DNA of 64,000 nucleotides from Sepiola atlantica (taxonomy: Eukaryota; Mollusca; Cephalopoda; Sepiida; Sepiolidae): the NCBI GenBank assembly GCA_963556195.1, contig OY744525.1:53840446-53904445 (forward strand), given 5' to 3'. The notes under the pieces are model-generated. The model saw nothing but the letters and a program-made list of their open reading frames with translations, did not search any database and had not been told where the DNA came from. Position numbers and translations under genes: made by a program. Of the stretch, positions 1 through 9,789 are shown one piece after another; within the stretch, counting starts at the first letter, position 1; the number at the start of each line of letters is the position of its first letter.

Positions 1-385
1 GCAAAGAACTTCCCTTACTAATTTAATTAAAAGTTAAAAAAAGCTTATACATGTGTAGAATTTCCTAGGAACATGATGTGAGTAGTCATGACACTCTACG
101 GGCTCCTTTAAGGAAGTTACGGGTGCTTTTTCAATATTCTGCATAAAAAATAGAATTATTTAATTATGAGTGTTATTCCAAAAGACAACTAAACAAATAT
201 CTCAATTGCTCGGTTAGGAAACTGACAACCTCTGTGCTGTTCTGATCCTGCCTGCAGATTGCATCTTTTTTTTTTACTGAAAAGAAAGAATATTCTTTTT
301 TCCTTTTTTTAAAAACATAATAAAATGTAAATGAAAAACATCTTAGATCTTGGCTGTCTGTCAGTTCGTCTGTACCTCTCTTTCT

Positions 386-393
<8 letters not shown>
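1..393. other. AT-rich sequence, nothing recognised
   Basis: No exon, repeat family or transposon protein was recognised here. If the MDH-like gene continues to the left, this stretch belongs to the intron after the exon at 2300-2475. Confidence 0.4.
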
Positions 394-475
<82 letters not shown>

Positions 476-511
476 CTCTCGCTCTCTCTCTATATCTTTC
501 TCTATATATAT
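394..511. repeat. Compound (CT)n/(AT)n microsatellite
   Basis: A CT run passes directly into a pure AT run and then back into a short CT/TA mixture. Apparent reading frames across it (Ser-Leu and Ile-Tyr repeats) are products of the microsatellite. Confidence 0.95.
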
Positions 512-1475
512 AATAATGGAAAACGTATGTCCACCTGTGTGCCTTTATATCCCTTATATGAAGACAGAATAGGAATTGTACCTTAAATATAAGTATTTTA
601 CATGTAAAATTTTCATATAAATATGAAAGAAATAGTCCTGCCGTTTTAAGGGAGCAAAAGGCATTTTTCACACATGTCGCACATTGAAATTCATCTATTT
701 ATAAACATTATTTTAAAATCATATATACATATATATGTCTGTGTATGAGAGGGTATGTTGAAAAGAAATAAATTAAGTGCTCGATAGTAAGAATGCGAGA
801 GTTAAAATACAAATTATTTATCTAAAAACTATACATTACAGTTTCCAGATATTTACCATGGTTTCATTGACACGGGTAGGTCTTTACTTGTTTAGAAAAG
901 GCCCTTAGAACAAATCTCAAATCATCAGCGTTTCACGGAACAAAGAAAGCTCTGAAAAAACGAACAGGCGGCGATGATCACCAATTAGTCAAAAATTTAA
1001 TTTTCAACCGATCTGTATATTTTTATAAGTTGTATATGTACAACTATGTATGGAGTTTGTATCGAAGGCAACGATACACAATCTAAAAAGACAAGCACTT
1101 AAAACAGTTTCAACCCTAAAAAGCTATGCAGATCGATAAAAGATTAAATTTTCTTGCGTTTGGTAAAAGTTATTTGTTGTAAATTTTTTTTCACCTCCTT
1201 TTTTCCTGTTAACTATACTGCACATTCACCCAGATTTGCTTTAAATTTGATCCAGTAATCATACATCAATTAAGCAAGATTCCCTGAATTTCAATATTTT
1301 CTTAAGTCCCCTAAAACTTTAGCCTTAAACGTTAGACACATTTTAGAATCAAAACATGTAATGGATTTTGGTCAAAATTGAAATAATGGTTCTAGACATA
1401 AGGTTTAATATCAAAAGTGGTGCAAAACTCTTCTGTTCGGGAATTAATTTTACCTGTCCTAGGATGGGTATTGTT
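512..1475. other. Unassigned intronic or intergenic DNA
   Basis: AT-rich sequence. I see no exon, no LINE or transposase homology and no clear tandem repeat. Confidence 0.4.
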
Positions 1476-1482
1476 CTAATAT

Positions 1483-1945
1483 TAGGGGTGGGACGTAATG
1501 GGTGAAAATTTCAGATTCATGCGAGTAGTATTTTTTTGTGTTCATTTATACATAAATAACACTAAACGATCAAACATTTTGAAAATTTTGCAAAATTCAG
1601 AAGGTGCAGGCCAAAAATAGCCGTTAAGGCTCCACGGGACTCAAAATCTATCATTTTTCGGTGAAAAAGTGGTTTCATGCGACATTGCAAGTCCTAAAAC
1701 ATCCTCAAAAGCTATGAATGGATATAGATGGTTAAATCTGATATAGTACTTTAATTTAGGACCATTTTCAGGCTGTGAAAGGGTTTTCATGAATGTAAAA
1801 TAGCCAAAAACTAGTGGCCTGCACCTTCTGAATTTTGCAAAATTTTTAAAATGATTGATTGTTTAGTGCTATTTATGTATAAATGAACACAAAAAAATAC
1901 TACTCACATGAATCTGAAATTTTCACCCATCACGTCCCACCCCTA
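1483..1945. mobile_element. Fold-back (MITE-like) element with 7-bp target duplication
   Basis: The two ends are long inverted repeats of roughly 130 bp beginning TAGGGGTGGGACG and ending CGTCCCACCCCTA. Inside each arm the same unusual segment (GAAGGTGCAGGCC on the left, GGCCTGCACCTTC on the right) is mirrored. CTAATAT occurs immediately outside both ends (1476-1482 and 1946-1952), as expected of a target-site duplication. There is no transposase, so this would be a non-autonomous DNA transposon. The GGGGTG terminus and 7-8 bp duplication would suit a hAT-type mobiliser, but that is inference. Confidence 0.85.
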
Positions 1946-1948
<3 letters not shown>

Positions 1949-1989
<41 letters not shown>

Positions 1990-2064
1990 AAAATAAAAAT
2001 GGAATAAAGAATAAGCAATTCAACAACTAACAAAAATAAACTCAAAAACTCATGTTGTAAAGTT

Positions 2065-2119
<55 letters not shown>
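1949..2119. repeat. Two (TA)n tracts separated by about 80 bp
   Basis: Pure TA runs at about 1949-1986 and 2068-2119 flank an AT-rich spacer. The first tract begins in the target duplication of the neighbouring fold-back element, suggesting insertion next to an existing TA run. Confidence 0.9.
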
Positions 2120-2122
<3 letters not shown>

Positions 2123-2299
2123 GGACCAAAATAAAATAATTTCGAAATGAAAACATTTTAAACATTTCTTTTTTTTAAGTATGTATTTAATTAGGTAATT
2201 TGTTAAAGATAAAAACCTTTTTCAACATTGAGAAAAACGTGAGGATGAGGCGGTATTTCTCCCCTACTTCGACACTATCTCTTCCACACATACACTTAC

Positions 2300-2475
2300 C
2301 TTGGTAGTTCCTTTGGCATGATCGTTAAGGGCCTTCCCCATAGCTTGGAATATCTTTACATTAGCTGCCAACAAATCTTTCCATTCCATGCCTTCACGAA
2401 GCCGCATTGAATAGATTAATATGGCTACATCAATGTCTTTGAATCCCACTTCGGATTTGGCAGTAGCAATGATTT
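2300..2475 (-). CDS. MDH1: Cytosolic malate dehydrogenase-like exon (mobile-loop exon)
   Basis: The exon encodes 58 residues aligning with animal cytosolic MDH from [11 protein letters not shown] through [13 protein letters not shown] to the end of that exon. An AG acceptor lies just above 2475 and an AAG/GTAAGT donor sits at 2299-2300. It joins the exon at 7418 in phase (G + AA makes a Glu codon), and intron positions match those I know for MDH1. MDH normally reduces oxaloacetate with NADH. Its mobile loop PRREGMER carries two substrate-binding arginines, but here the loop reads RLREGMEW, so both are lost (Leu, Trp) while the rest is conserved. Malate dehydrogenase activity is therefore doubtful. 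It may be a divergent paralogue or a young pseudogene; no stop or frameshift is visible. The next exon must lie before base 1. Confidence 0.85.
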
Positions 2476-2497
2476 CTTTAAAAAAGAAAATGAATTA

Positions 2498-2630
2498 ATG
2501 TTCAAGATAGTTCTGTGGTGCTGTATATAATGTTCGGGATAGTTCTATGGTGTTGTATATGATGTTCAAAATAGTTCTATGGTGTTGTATATAATGTTCA
2601 AGATAGTTATGTGGTGTTTGTATAAGTAAA
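2498..2630. repeat. Four tandem copies of a 32-bp unit
   Basis: Units begin ATGTTC at 2498, 2530, 2562 and 2594, exactly 32 bp apart, with a few substitutions and a slightly altered last copy. The array lies just upstream of the Gypsy gag fragment and may belong to the retrotransposon's LTR or leader. Confidence 0.9.
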
Positions 2631-3060
2631 GTAGAGTGATATACCCTTGTGTCAGGCAGGACAGAGTTATCTGCTCCTGGCAGAGAACTATATATATAGA
2701 ACATGGCGGAGTTGATGAAACAACTCGTTGAGTTGCAAAAAGAAATCATTGAGCTCAGAAAAGAGGGAATTTGCAGTCAGTCAGACACGTTCCATGTTAA
2801 AAGGTTGAAGCGACCGTCAATAGGCCTTGATACCACAGACGGTGAATGGGTGTTGTTTCTAGATACATGGGCCCAATATAAAGATATGTGCAGACTGAGA
2901 GATCCAGTTGTAATTTGAAACGAGCTGAGAGCCATGTGTACGCCCGAAGCAAACAGACTACTGTTTGAATTAATAAGACCTAAGATGCTGAATTCTGCCA
3001 TGGAGGAACACCTATTAGACCTAATACAACTCATTGCAGTCAGCATGGTAGCAGTCCTAT
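2631..3060 (+). pseudogene. Gypsy-type LTR retrotransposon gag fragment
   Basis: An ATG at 2703 opens a frame starting MAELMKQLVELQKEIIEL. It contains KRPSIGLDTTDGEWVLF, WAQYKDMCRLRD and, after one stop at 2916-2918, NELRAMCTPEANRLLFEL. This succession is typical of gag N-terminal regions of invertebrate Gypsy elements, where the protein packages genomic RNA. The upstream 70 bp has the look of a leader or LTR end, but I could not find a paired LTR. The frame ends at about 3060 and no protease, RT or integrase follows, so this is a broken 5' fragment. It lies in an MDH-like gene intron, in antisense orientation. Confidence 0.65.
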
Positions 3061-3831
3061 GATATTGTGTTCCATAGGTGGGAACTTCTTTGAAATAAAC
3101 TCATGAGTAGTCACTGTTTTTATCACTCAAAATGACTTTATTCAAATCCAGCTTCCTGAAAAAGCAAATTAATTAAATTCTAGCAGCTACTATCATTACA
3201 TTTATTTGTGTTTTAAGTATCTGATAGATCGTATTAAGGCGTCGTGTTTATATATATAAACATTTAAAATGGTTTACACAAATCAATTCGTGTTCCGGTG
3301 CTACTGTGCACACTAAACAGGACCACAGTTTACACTGAAATAAAAATGTCCAAAATGAAAAATCAGATACTGATGACCCAGACAGACGAAATCAAGGGAG
3401 GTGCGAGAGCGCTCTATTCCTTAATAGACTTCAAGAATGGCCTATGCTGGAAATCTCATTTCTTTGATCAATCATAACTCAAAAACCAATAAACCAAATT
3501 AGTTGAAACTTTGCACAAAATGTTTATTTGATAGGTTCTATAAGTGTGTAGAATTTCAGCATTATTAGTCAAGGCAACCCAGAGATCCAGAAAGTTCAAT
3601 CATGAAATCATGTTATCCGTGTGTACGTATGTACGTACGTACGTATGTGCCACCCTGTATCTCATCAACTATTTGATGGATTCAGATGATTTTTGGCAGA
3701 GATAGAGGTTCTAGGGTCTAGTTGATGGCATTTTAATTTCAGTTTACCATATACCTTAGTTTTCCATAAAATTAAAAAAAAAATTAAAAATGACCATTGT
3801 ATTGAGGCATAGCCTTTACAAAAGTAGTGAC
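3061..3831. other. Unclassified repeat-like sequence
   Basis: About 3066-3110 resembles a phrase also seen near 22839 (TATTGTGTTCCA...GGGAA.TTCTT), so it is probably a LINE remnant. A short ACGT/GTAC-rich run occurs at 3620-3650. No coding potential was recognised. Confidence 0.4.
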
Positions 3832-4230
3832 ATTCCATGAAAAATGCCAGTATACTGAAATCATATGCCCTTAATAAGGTTAAGATGAAAATTCATATAC
3901 ACTAAATGTACAAAAGCAAGGAAATTCCCAAATTTTTACACTTTTATTGTCATTAAGGGTATGCGAGCACAACAGGGCTATGTATTTTACTGGTAGGAAT
4001 TTTTCTTCAGCGCACCTCACACACTTCATCCACTCATGCATAGAGATATATACTGTAGTGATGTGATAATGAAATGGTTTAGTTGATATGTAGTCATACC
4101 CTTAATTAATGACAATAAAAGTGTAAAAATTTGGGAATTTCATTGCTTTTGTACATTTAGTGTCTATGAATTTTCATCTTAACCCTATTAAGGGCATATG
4201 ATTTCAGTATACTGGCATTTATCATGGAAT
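3832..4230. mobile_element. Fold-back element with about 137-bp inverted arms
   Basis: The left arm (from ATTCCATGAAAAATGCCAG at 3832 to about 3965) is repeated in inverted orientation at about 4095-4230, with roughly 95% identity by eye. The arms include ATCATATGCCCTTAATA and ACACTTTTATTGTCATTAA. The central 130 bp is unique and no transposase is present. Target duplications were not obvious. A non-autonomous DNA element is the simplest reading. Confidence 0.85.
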
Positions 4231-5233
4231 ATATATATATTTTAAGTATACTTTAATTCATTATTTAATTTCCTGTTAATTTTTTATATATTATATAAAA
4301 CAAAATAACATTTTATATTATATTATAAATCTTTATCTTATAATTTTTCATATATATTTTCCCCCTAATCCTAGAGTTTTTCTCTTATCCATCTACGTAT
4401 ATTTGTAATTATGTTATTATCTTTTTTTATATTTATTTATATATTTTTAAATCTTAATGTAAATTATGCTAAACAACTCACTCTGTATATAAATAGCGTT
4501 TTTTTAATAATACGCGATAGATAAATACTTTTCTGATTTTTCAAACATTTATTTTTAATTCCTGATTTAAACGGTTTTTTCTATATTTTTTTAATGTTAA
4601 ATTTAAAATTTTTAACTCTGGCCTCGTTTCTGTTTTTCTTTTTCTCTTTCTTCCTTTCCTTCCCTTGTTGATCTTGTTCGCCTCTTTTTATCTATTTTTC
4701 TCCTCTTCTTTTCCCCTTTTTCCTTTTTTCTTTTTCTCACCCACGGAACTGAACACGCCATATTTTACTTGGAAGCTTAATTCATGGCATGATGTTTTTA
4801 CATATATATTGATTTATGACAGACTTCTGGCTCTTCGATTTTTTCCTGAACTTGATTAGATTCTTAAACCCTCCACTACATAATACCATATCTCAATAGG
4901 ATTTTTTCAACAATTAGATGAATACAATTAACTTTCTTCTCATTATTGAAATTTTTTCTTTGGTCTATTTTTGCTTTAAGTCTATCTTAAAATTTTGTTG
5001 CTAATTTTCAAATTAATACTTACCAATGATTAGTAATTTATTGGGGGTTTTCCCTTCTGAGGATAAGAGTAATTCTTTGAAAATCCATGGATTAAAGGTC
5101 ATTTTATAATATTCCTTGTTTAAACACCTGATAACCTGATAATAATCTTGTAAAGTATGTAACTTTACTTTTTTCATTATTCTACAATGTCCTATATATA
5201 TATATATTTTGTACATGTCTGTGTAAATAAAAA

Positions 5234-5238
<5 letters not shown>
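4231..5238. other. Very AT-rich intronic DNA
   Basis: Long T-rich and A-rich stretches without recognisable exon, transposon protein or long repeat. Confidence 0.4.

Positions 5239-5301
<63 letters not shown>
5239..5301. repeat. (AT)n microsatellite
   Basis: About 60 bp of nearly perfect AT repeats. Confidence 0.95.
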
Positions 5302-5305
<4 letters not shown>

Positions 5306-6736
5306 TAAAATATAATATTTGATTGAACTTTTTATAAACTGAAACTATATGCGTACTTTGAAGAGTGAATCCATCTTCTGGGGAAAAACTATTGAACTCT
5401 TAAATCCAATTATTATTTCCTGACATAAAAAAGGGGAAAAAGTATATAAAAAAAATAAAGTTTCTGGATTTAGTTGGATATTTTTGTTTTATGTGTTAGT
5501 GATCATTCTACAATTCCATTATTAACTTGACCTGTAACCAATTGATAAAGAGGTATTTGTGCTGAAGAGGATATTATTAAAACAATTTCTGAAAATATGT
5601 ACACAATAATATTTGTAAATGTTGAACTTTTGGAGCATTATTACAAAATATTGATTATGTCATAATTTTTGCATTCTACTGAGTTATAATATATGAGCTC
5701 TGTTGGACTTAAAGTCATAATCATTGAGCTAAATTTCACCTGTAGTATTAATTTGTATCATAGAGATTTCGAATGTTTTATTTTTTTTATATTTATGTAC
5801 TTAAAGTGAAGATTTGCTTTTTTATGATATAACTAAGTTAAAAGATTAAAACTTCACTTTCTTTAACATCTGTAAAACCATTGTATTTCCTATCAAAGTC
5901 GGATGTCGAGGTTTTATTACCAACTCAACCTCTGCATTCTTGAATAATCTTGTTTTTTTTCTATTGAACAAGAGGAAATACATAAAGAAAATACAAGACA
6001 AGGCTCTATCTGCATCAACGTGGATATGACAATCCAACAAAGTCTGGTAATATCGTGAGATACTGCCGAGGCGCTCTGGGCCAGTGATAATGATGCTTCG
6101 GCCCCAAAACCATGCCTGCACCCAGAGTCATCATCTGATGATGGTTTTGTTGGAAGCAATCCTGCTGTACAAGCAACAGTTATTGTATAAACATTTTATA
6201 TATGCATATAAATAAATAAATAAATGGATTTGGGGATGCTGTCTCGATGATACATAATTTGTGTCTGCTGGAAAAGCTGATCCCAAACCAACACTTTCAG
6301 TTTGAAGAGATGTTGCCACTGCGACTGTAGAAAGGAACCTTTATAATCAGAAAAGAATTTAAAAATTATAATAAGGAATATGTAACTGAGTCTTTAACAT
6401 CATGCGTGGCATGATCTCCCATTCACACCAGCTCCGGAGAGAGGGCTTCATAGAAGCTGTACATGAGTTGATTTTGGTTTCAATTCAGGTCGCTGCCAGA
6501 AGTCTGCTAGAGGCCAGCCTGCAGACATCTAAACAGTTCAAGTCGGTGCTGGATGCATCATGGCTGCTGATCTTTCGATTATCACTCCTCACTTGAGAAG
6601 CAGAGGATACGAGAGGACGTGGTTTCGGCATAAAACATCATCAACGATAATTTAAATCTACCTTTCAAGGAGTTTTTCACTCCAATGCCAAGTCGGTTGT
6701 GGTCTCCACAGGACCAAGCCAAAGATGTACCATAGG
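5302..6736. other. Unassigned intron sequence of the MDH-like gene
   Basis: AT-rich up to about 5840, then closer to average composition from about 5846 to 6720. Short frames on both strands (for example 5846-6160 minus and 6402-6596 plus) carry no motif I recognise. The part after 6600 may be upstream sequence of the LINE tail that follows. Confidence 0.35.
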
Positions 6737-6893
6737 CACTCTCTATCCATCTTTCTGCTCAGTGGAACAGCCTACCAGAGGAGGTCATGACAATGCCTGC
6801 CATATCCAGGTTTAAAGTCGCCTTGGACAAACATTCAGACGGTATATAGGCGTACACATCTTCTAACTCTCCTTTTACATAAATTTGATTTGA
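6737..6893 (+). pseudogene. LINE 3' end, CR1/L2-like
   Basis: The frame reads SAQWNSLPEEVMTMPAISRF, KVALDKHSDGI, stop, which is the typical extreme C-terminus of CR1/L2-like reverse transcriptases. It ends in repeated ATTTGATTTGAT, a simple-repeat tail also typical of this LINE type. A second copy lies at 15418-15578. Confidence 0.7.
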
Positions 6894-7318
6894 TTTGATA
6901 GGTTGTTTTGGTTGGTTTTCTTTTACGGCATATCAACCCTTTTCGGGTTATTTAATGCTAAATCCGATCATTTTAGTAAAAGTTTCTATGCTTCAAGCTC
7001 TTTATATCTTGAAATATTTATTTATGATGTTTGGTTTAGTTGTTTTTGTTTTATGGCATATCAACCTTTTCCGGCTTATTTAATGGCAAATCCAGTCATT
7101 TTGGTGAAAGTTTTGATGCTTTAAGTTTTTTATATCTTCAAATATTTATTCATGGTGTTTGGCTTGATTGTTTTGTAGAGGGAAAATGTTGTTTTTGTTT
7201 TTAGCTTTGCAGTTGAGTTTTGCAAAAGGAAAGAAAAAAACAATATCATTAATGTTTGGTGCATTTTGGGTCAGGAAACCAATATCTTCAGACAGCCTGA
7301 TCAGGTAGCATCAGAGAT
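6894..7318. mobile_element. Older copy of the 127-bp-repeat element
   Basis: About 2.3 diverged units of the sequence tandemly repeated at 59587-60435 (TTTACGGCATATCAACC at 6924 and TTTATGGCATATCAACC at 7050). It is followed by GTTGTTTTTGTTTTT and CAGCCTGATCAGGTA, which also follow the other array. The shared flank shows that both loci are copies of one dispersed element. It provides an outgroup for the substitution tract described at 60254. Confidence 0.75.
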
Positions 7319-7417
7319 GTGATAGGAGTGTTTCATTTGTTAACATATTTATAAACAGGAAAGATAGAAAATCTGATGTGACTGTAACTAATTGCAGAAC
7401 TAGCTGTGAATTATTAC

Positions 7418-7514
7418 CTTCGACAAGCGGCAGAGCACAGTCAAAGAGTTCCATAATAACTCCCTTGAGAACACCCAATAATGGTTCGATGTCAAGCAAC
7501 ACCAGACTGATTCG
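7418..7514 (-). CDS. MDH1: Cytosolic malate dehydrogenase-like exon 3
   Basis: The 97-bp exon encodes [32 protein letters not shown] plus one base. This matches the second strand of the MDH Rossmann fold and the following helix; human MDH1 has ILVLLDITPMMGVLDG here. The Asp of LLDI is the residue that selects NAD(H) over NADP(H), and it is kept. Acceptor TTTCAG and donor G/GTAATA are in place; the phase is 0 on entry and 1 on exit, matching both neighbours. Confidence 0.9.
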
Positions 7515-7860
7515 CTGAAAGGACAAACCAAAAGAACTTTAGATTAGAGTAGATGAATCGTGACCCGTTGGACCAACGTTGGTATATTGTACATTAGATA
7601 AATAGAAAAAAAGAACAGTCAGGTTCAACAATATCAATATTTTAAACACCTTCAACAGAATCAATATGCAAAACACCCACTTTTTAGCCAAGCCTCATTT
7701 TCAGAGTAAAAAGATTTCTGAATACATTGTGATGTCATAATAGATCCCCCTCTTCCTCTCTCTCTCTTAATATTTTACTTCATTTCTCTCATCACTTTTC
7801 TCATCATTCGCCCTTTATTTGGCCTTCTTCTCACGCTCTAAAGTAAAAATGCATCCTCAA
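7515..7860. other. Intron of the MDH-like gene, nothing recognised
   Basis: Ordinary AT-rich intronic sequence with a CT-rich stretch at about 7747-7800. Confidence 0.4.
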
Positions 7861-8095
7861 CAATCAGTCCGACAGTGGCTTTGTTGCTGAGGTATGGTTC
7901 TGTGTGGTCATAGGTGGTCCACTCTTCCAGTCATTACCTTCTCTATTCGAAAAAGGGGTTAGTTTATCGATAATCGTCGATGGAGCTGCTCAGGCATTTT
8001 TTTGTAGGCGAGAGTGCACTTGTCCTAATGTGCTGGCTTTTCAAAATCTCACCTGAACTTGTGTCTAACCTCCTGCAGAGGAGGTAAATCTATTA
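7861..8095 (+). mobile_element. Diverged U2-headed SINE copy (body only)
   Basis: The body phrases TGGTCCACTCTTCCAG, GAAAAAGGGGTTAGTTTATC, CTCAGGCATTTTTTTGTAGG and GCTGGCTTTTCAAAATC correspond in order to the body of the U2-headed SINE at 16394-17218. The U2-like head is degraded or absent. The copy ends in CTAACCTCCTGCAGAGGAGGTAAAT, as in the minus-strand copies. Confidence 0.7.
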
Positions 8096-8108
8096 TATAA
8101 AGGGCAGT

Positions 8109-8176
8109 TGTGTGTGTGTGTGTGTGTGTGTGTGCGTGCGTGCACGCGCGTGTGTGTGTGTGTGTGTGCGTGCGTG

Positions 8177-8209
<33 letters not shown>
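8109..8209. repeat. (TG)n microsatellite with GC interruptions
   Basis: About 100 bp of TG repeats interrupted by CGTGCG segments, a potential Z-DNA-forming tract. Confidence 0.95.
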
Positions 8210-8458
8210 CAAGCTAAAAATAAAAAACTACAAAACAAAGACCCAGAAAGTTGGTATTTTCGTGATCAGCGTTGCCCCGGTGGAATAATATCTAAAAAAA
8301 ATTTTTTAATTATTCATTCTTTGACCCTAAACTGGCGCAGATTTCGTCAGAGGGGTCTGTTTTCCAGCCACTTACTAAAGAGGAAGTAACTCTGATTTTT
8401 TTTTTTGCAGAGTTATTTCCCTTACACCGATTCGAGTTGTCTGTGTGTATGTCTCCAG

Positions 8459-8545
8459 AGAGAAATCGGCTGGGTGGAGAAGAAAGAAGAGGGTAGAGAG
8501 AGGGAGGAGGAAAACGGGGGAGAGGAAAGAGAGAGAGATAGAAGT
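8459..8545. repeat. Purine-rich (GA-rich) tract
   Basis: Almost uninterrupted G and A on the plus strand over about 85 bp, low complexity. Confidence 0.8.
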
Positions 8546-8585
8546 TATGTTACAGCCCTGCTAGTAAACAAATAAAGTAAACATA

Positions 8586-9177
8586 CAGGTGTTTGGAAAA
8601 TCGATGGCATAACTTTGGGATTATGTTCTCCATGTGTGTGTAGGTCTGCAAACGCTTGGTTTCCAAGTTATAGGCCATGGAAACAAATACTGATCAACAT
8701 TCTTTATCATAAACATCTAACACGTACAATGTGGTTGATAGTGCACTGTTATTTCTACATATGGGATAGATAAACATTATCCCTGTGACAGGATCACAAG
8801 TAAAATAAATCTGTGTCTGGTGCTTCCACATATACCAACAAAGCCATGAAAAAATGACACCAAAAAAAAGTATCAAAACCGTGGGACTCAGAAGAAAGAT
8901 CTGAGCGTCATGATCACCAGGGGCTAATTTGAGAGCCAACATGGAGGACCAAATCAGCATCCTGCGAATGTTGGCCCTTCTTATTTCAGGTAACAGAATA
9001 CAACGGACTAAATATAGGTAAATAAATATGATCAACAGATAGAAGAAATGGACTACAAAAGAAATTAGACTCGTAATGGAGTTTTATTACAAAAGCAACC
9101 CCCACAAAAAGAGGCTCCGTTACACATATAATAGAACATAATCTTAAAGTTATGCCATCAATTTTCTAAACACCCTG
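8586..9177. mobile_element. DNA-transposon remnant with terminal inverted repeats
   Basis: The ends are inverted repeats of about 50 bp: CAGGTGTTTGGAAAATCGAT at 8586 and, on the other strand from 9177, CAGGGTGTTTAGAAAATTGA. Both continue GGCATAACTTT..GATTATGTTCT. The interior contains a plus-strand phrase WTTKEIRLVMEFYYKSNPHK (about 9047-9107) resembling the SANT/Myb-like segment of some invertebrate mobile-element proteins. No complete transposase and no convincing target duplication were found. Confidence 0.65.
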
Positions 9178-9328
9178 TGCACAGATGAAGTGTGCACGGT
9201 GACAAGTAAATTAACAAGACAAACATTTTCAGAGTTTTCGTAGTATATAGATTAGTGGGATCCGTGGAAATTCCACAGTTAAAGAAACTAGATTTTAATT
9301 TTGTCATTCTATCTACTCTTTTTTTTTT

Positions 9329-9386
9329 TACTAATGAGTCACCACTTATCAAGGCCAAAGGCCACTTGAGGATAAGAGTTACTAGC
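9329..9386. repeat. Short dispersed repeat (TAATGAGTCACCACTTATCA family)
   Basis: The phrase GAGTCACCACTTATCAAGGC...GCCACTTGAGGATAAG also occurs at 22150-22203 and, degraded, at 38400-38450. Its source element is unknown. Confidence 0.7.
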
Positions 9387-9789
9387 AAGAAGGGAAAATA
9401 TTAACTATGGTTCCTCATTCAATCTCAGGCAACACTGGATCTTCCTGCAGTTAATATTAACTTTAGGAGAATTCTAAAAAAAATACTGCTCGGCCCTATT
9501 TCAAAACACCTTATTCCTGCATAAAACCATTAAATTCAATGTTTTTTTTTATAAAAAAATGTTTAATTTAATAATTAAAAAAATACCATGGCTGTTGTCA
9601 CATCAGCTGGAGATAATTCAACATAGCTGCTTATTGTTGACACTTCTTTTTATATTCTCTTTCAAATATTTCAAGATCGCTGATGATGCATTATGGTCAT
9701 GAAAAAATTAATTTTTACCTACCTTTGATTGTGGGTTAGATTTTTTTCAGTTTATTGTTCGTGCAGATATGCACAATAATTTTCCATTT

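Noticed and set aside
394..671. Small proteins rich in Ser-Leu or Ile-Tyr
   Set aside because: Translations of CT and TA microsatellites.
8694..9035. 113-residue hydrophobic reading frame on the minus strand
   Set aside because: It lies wholly within a terminal-inverted-repeat element, matches no family, and the opposite strand carries the only recognisable mobile-element phrase.
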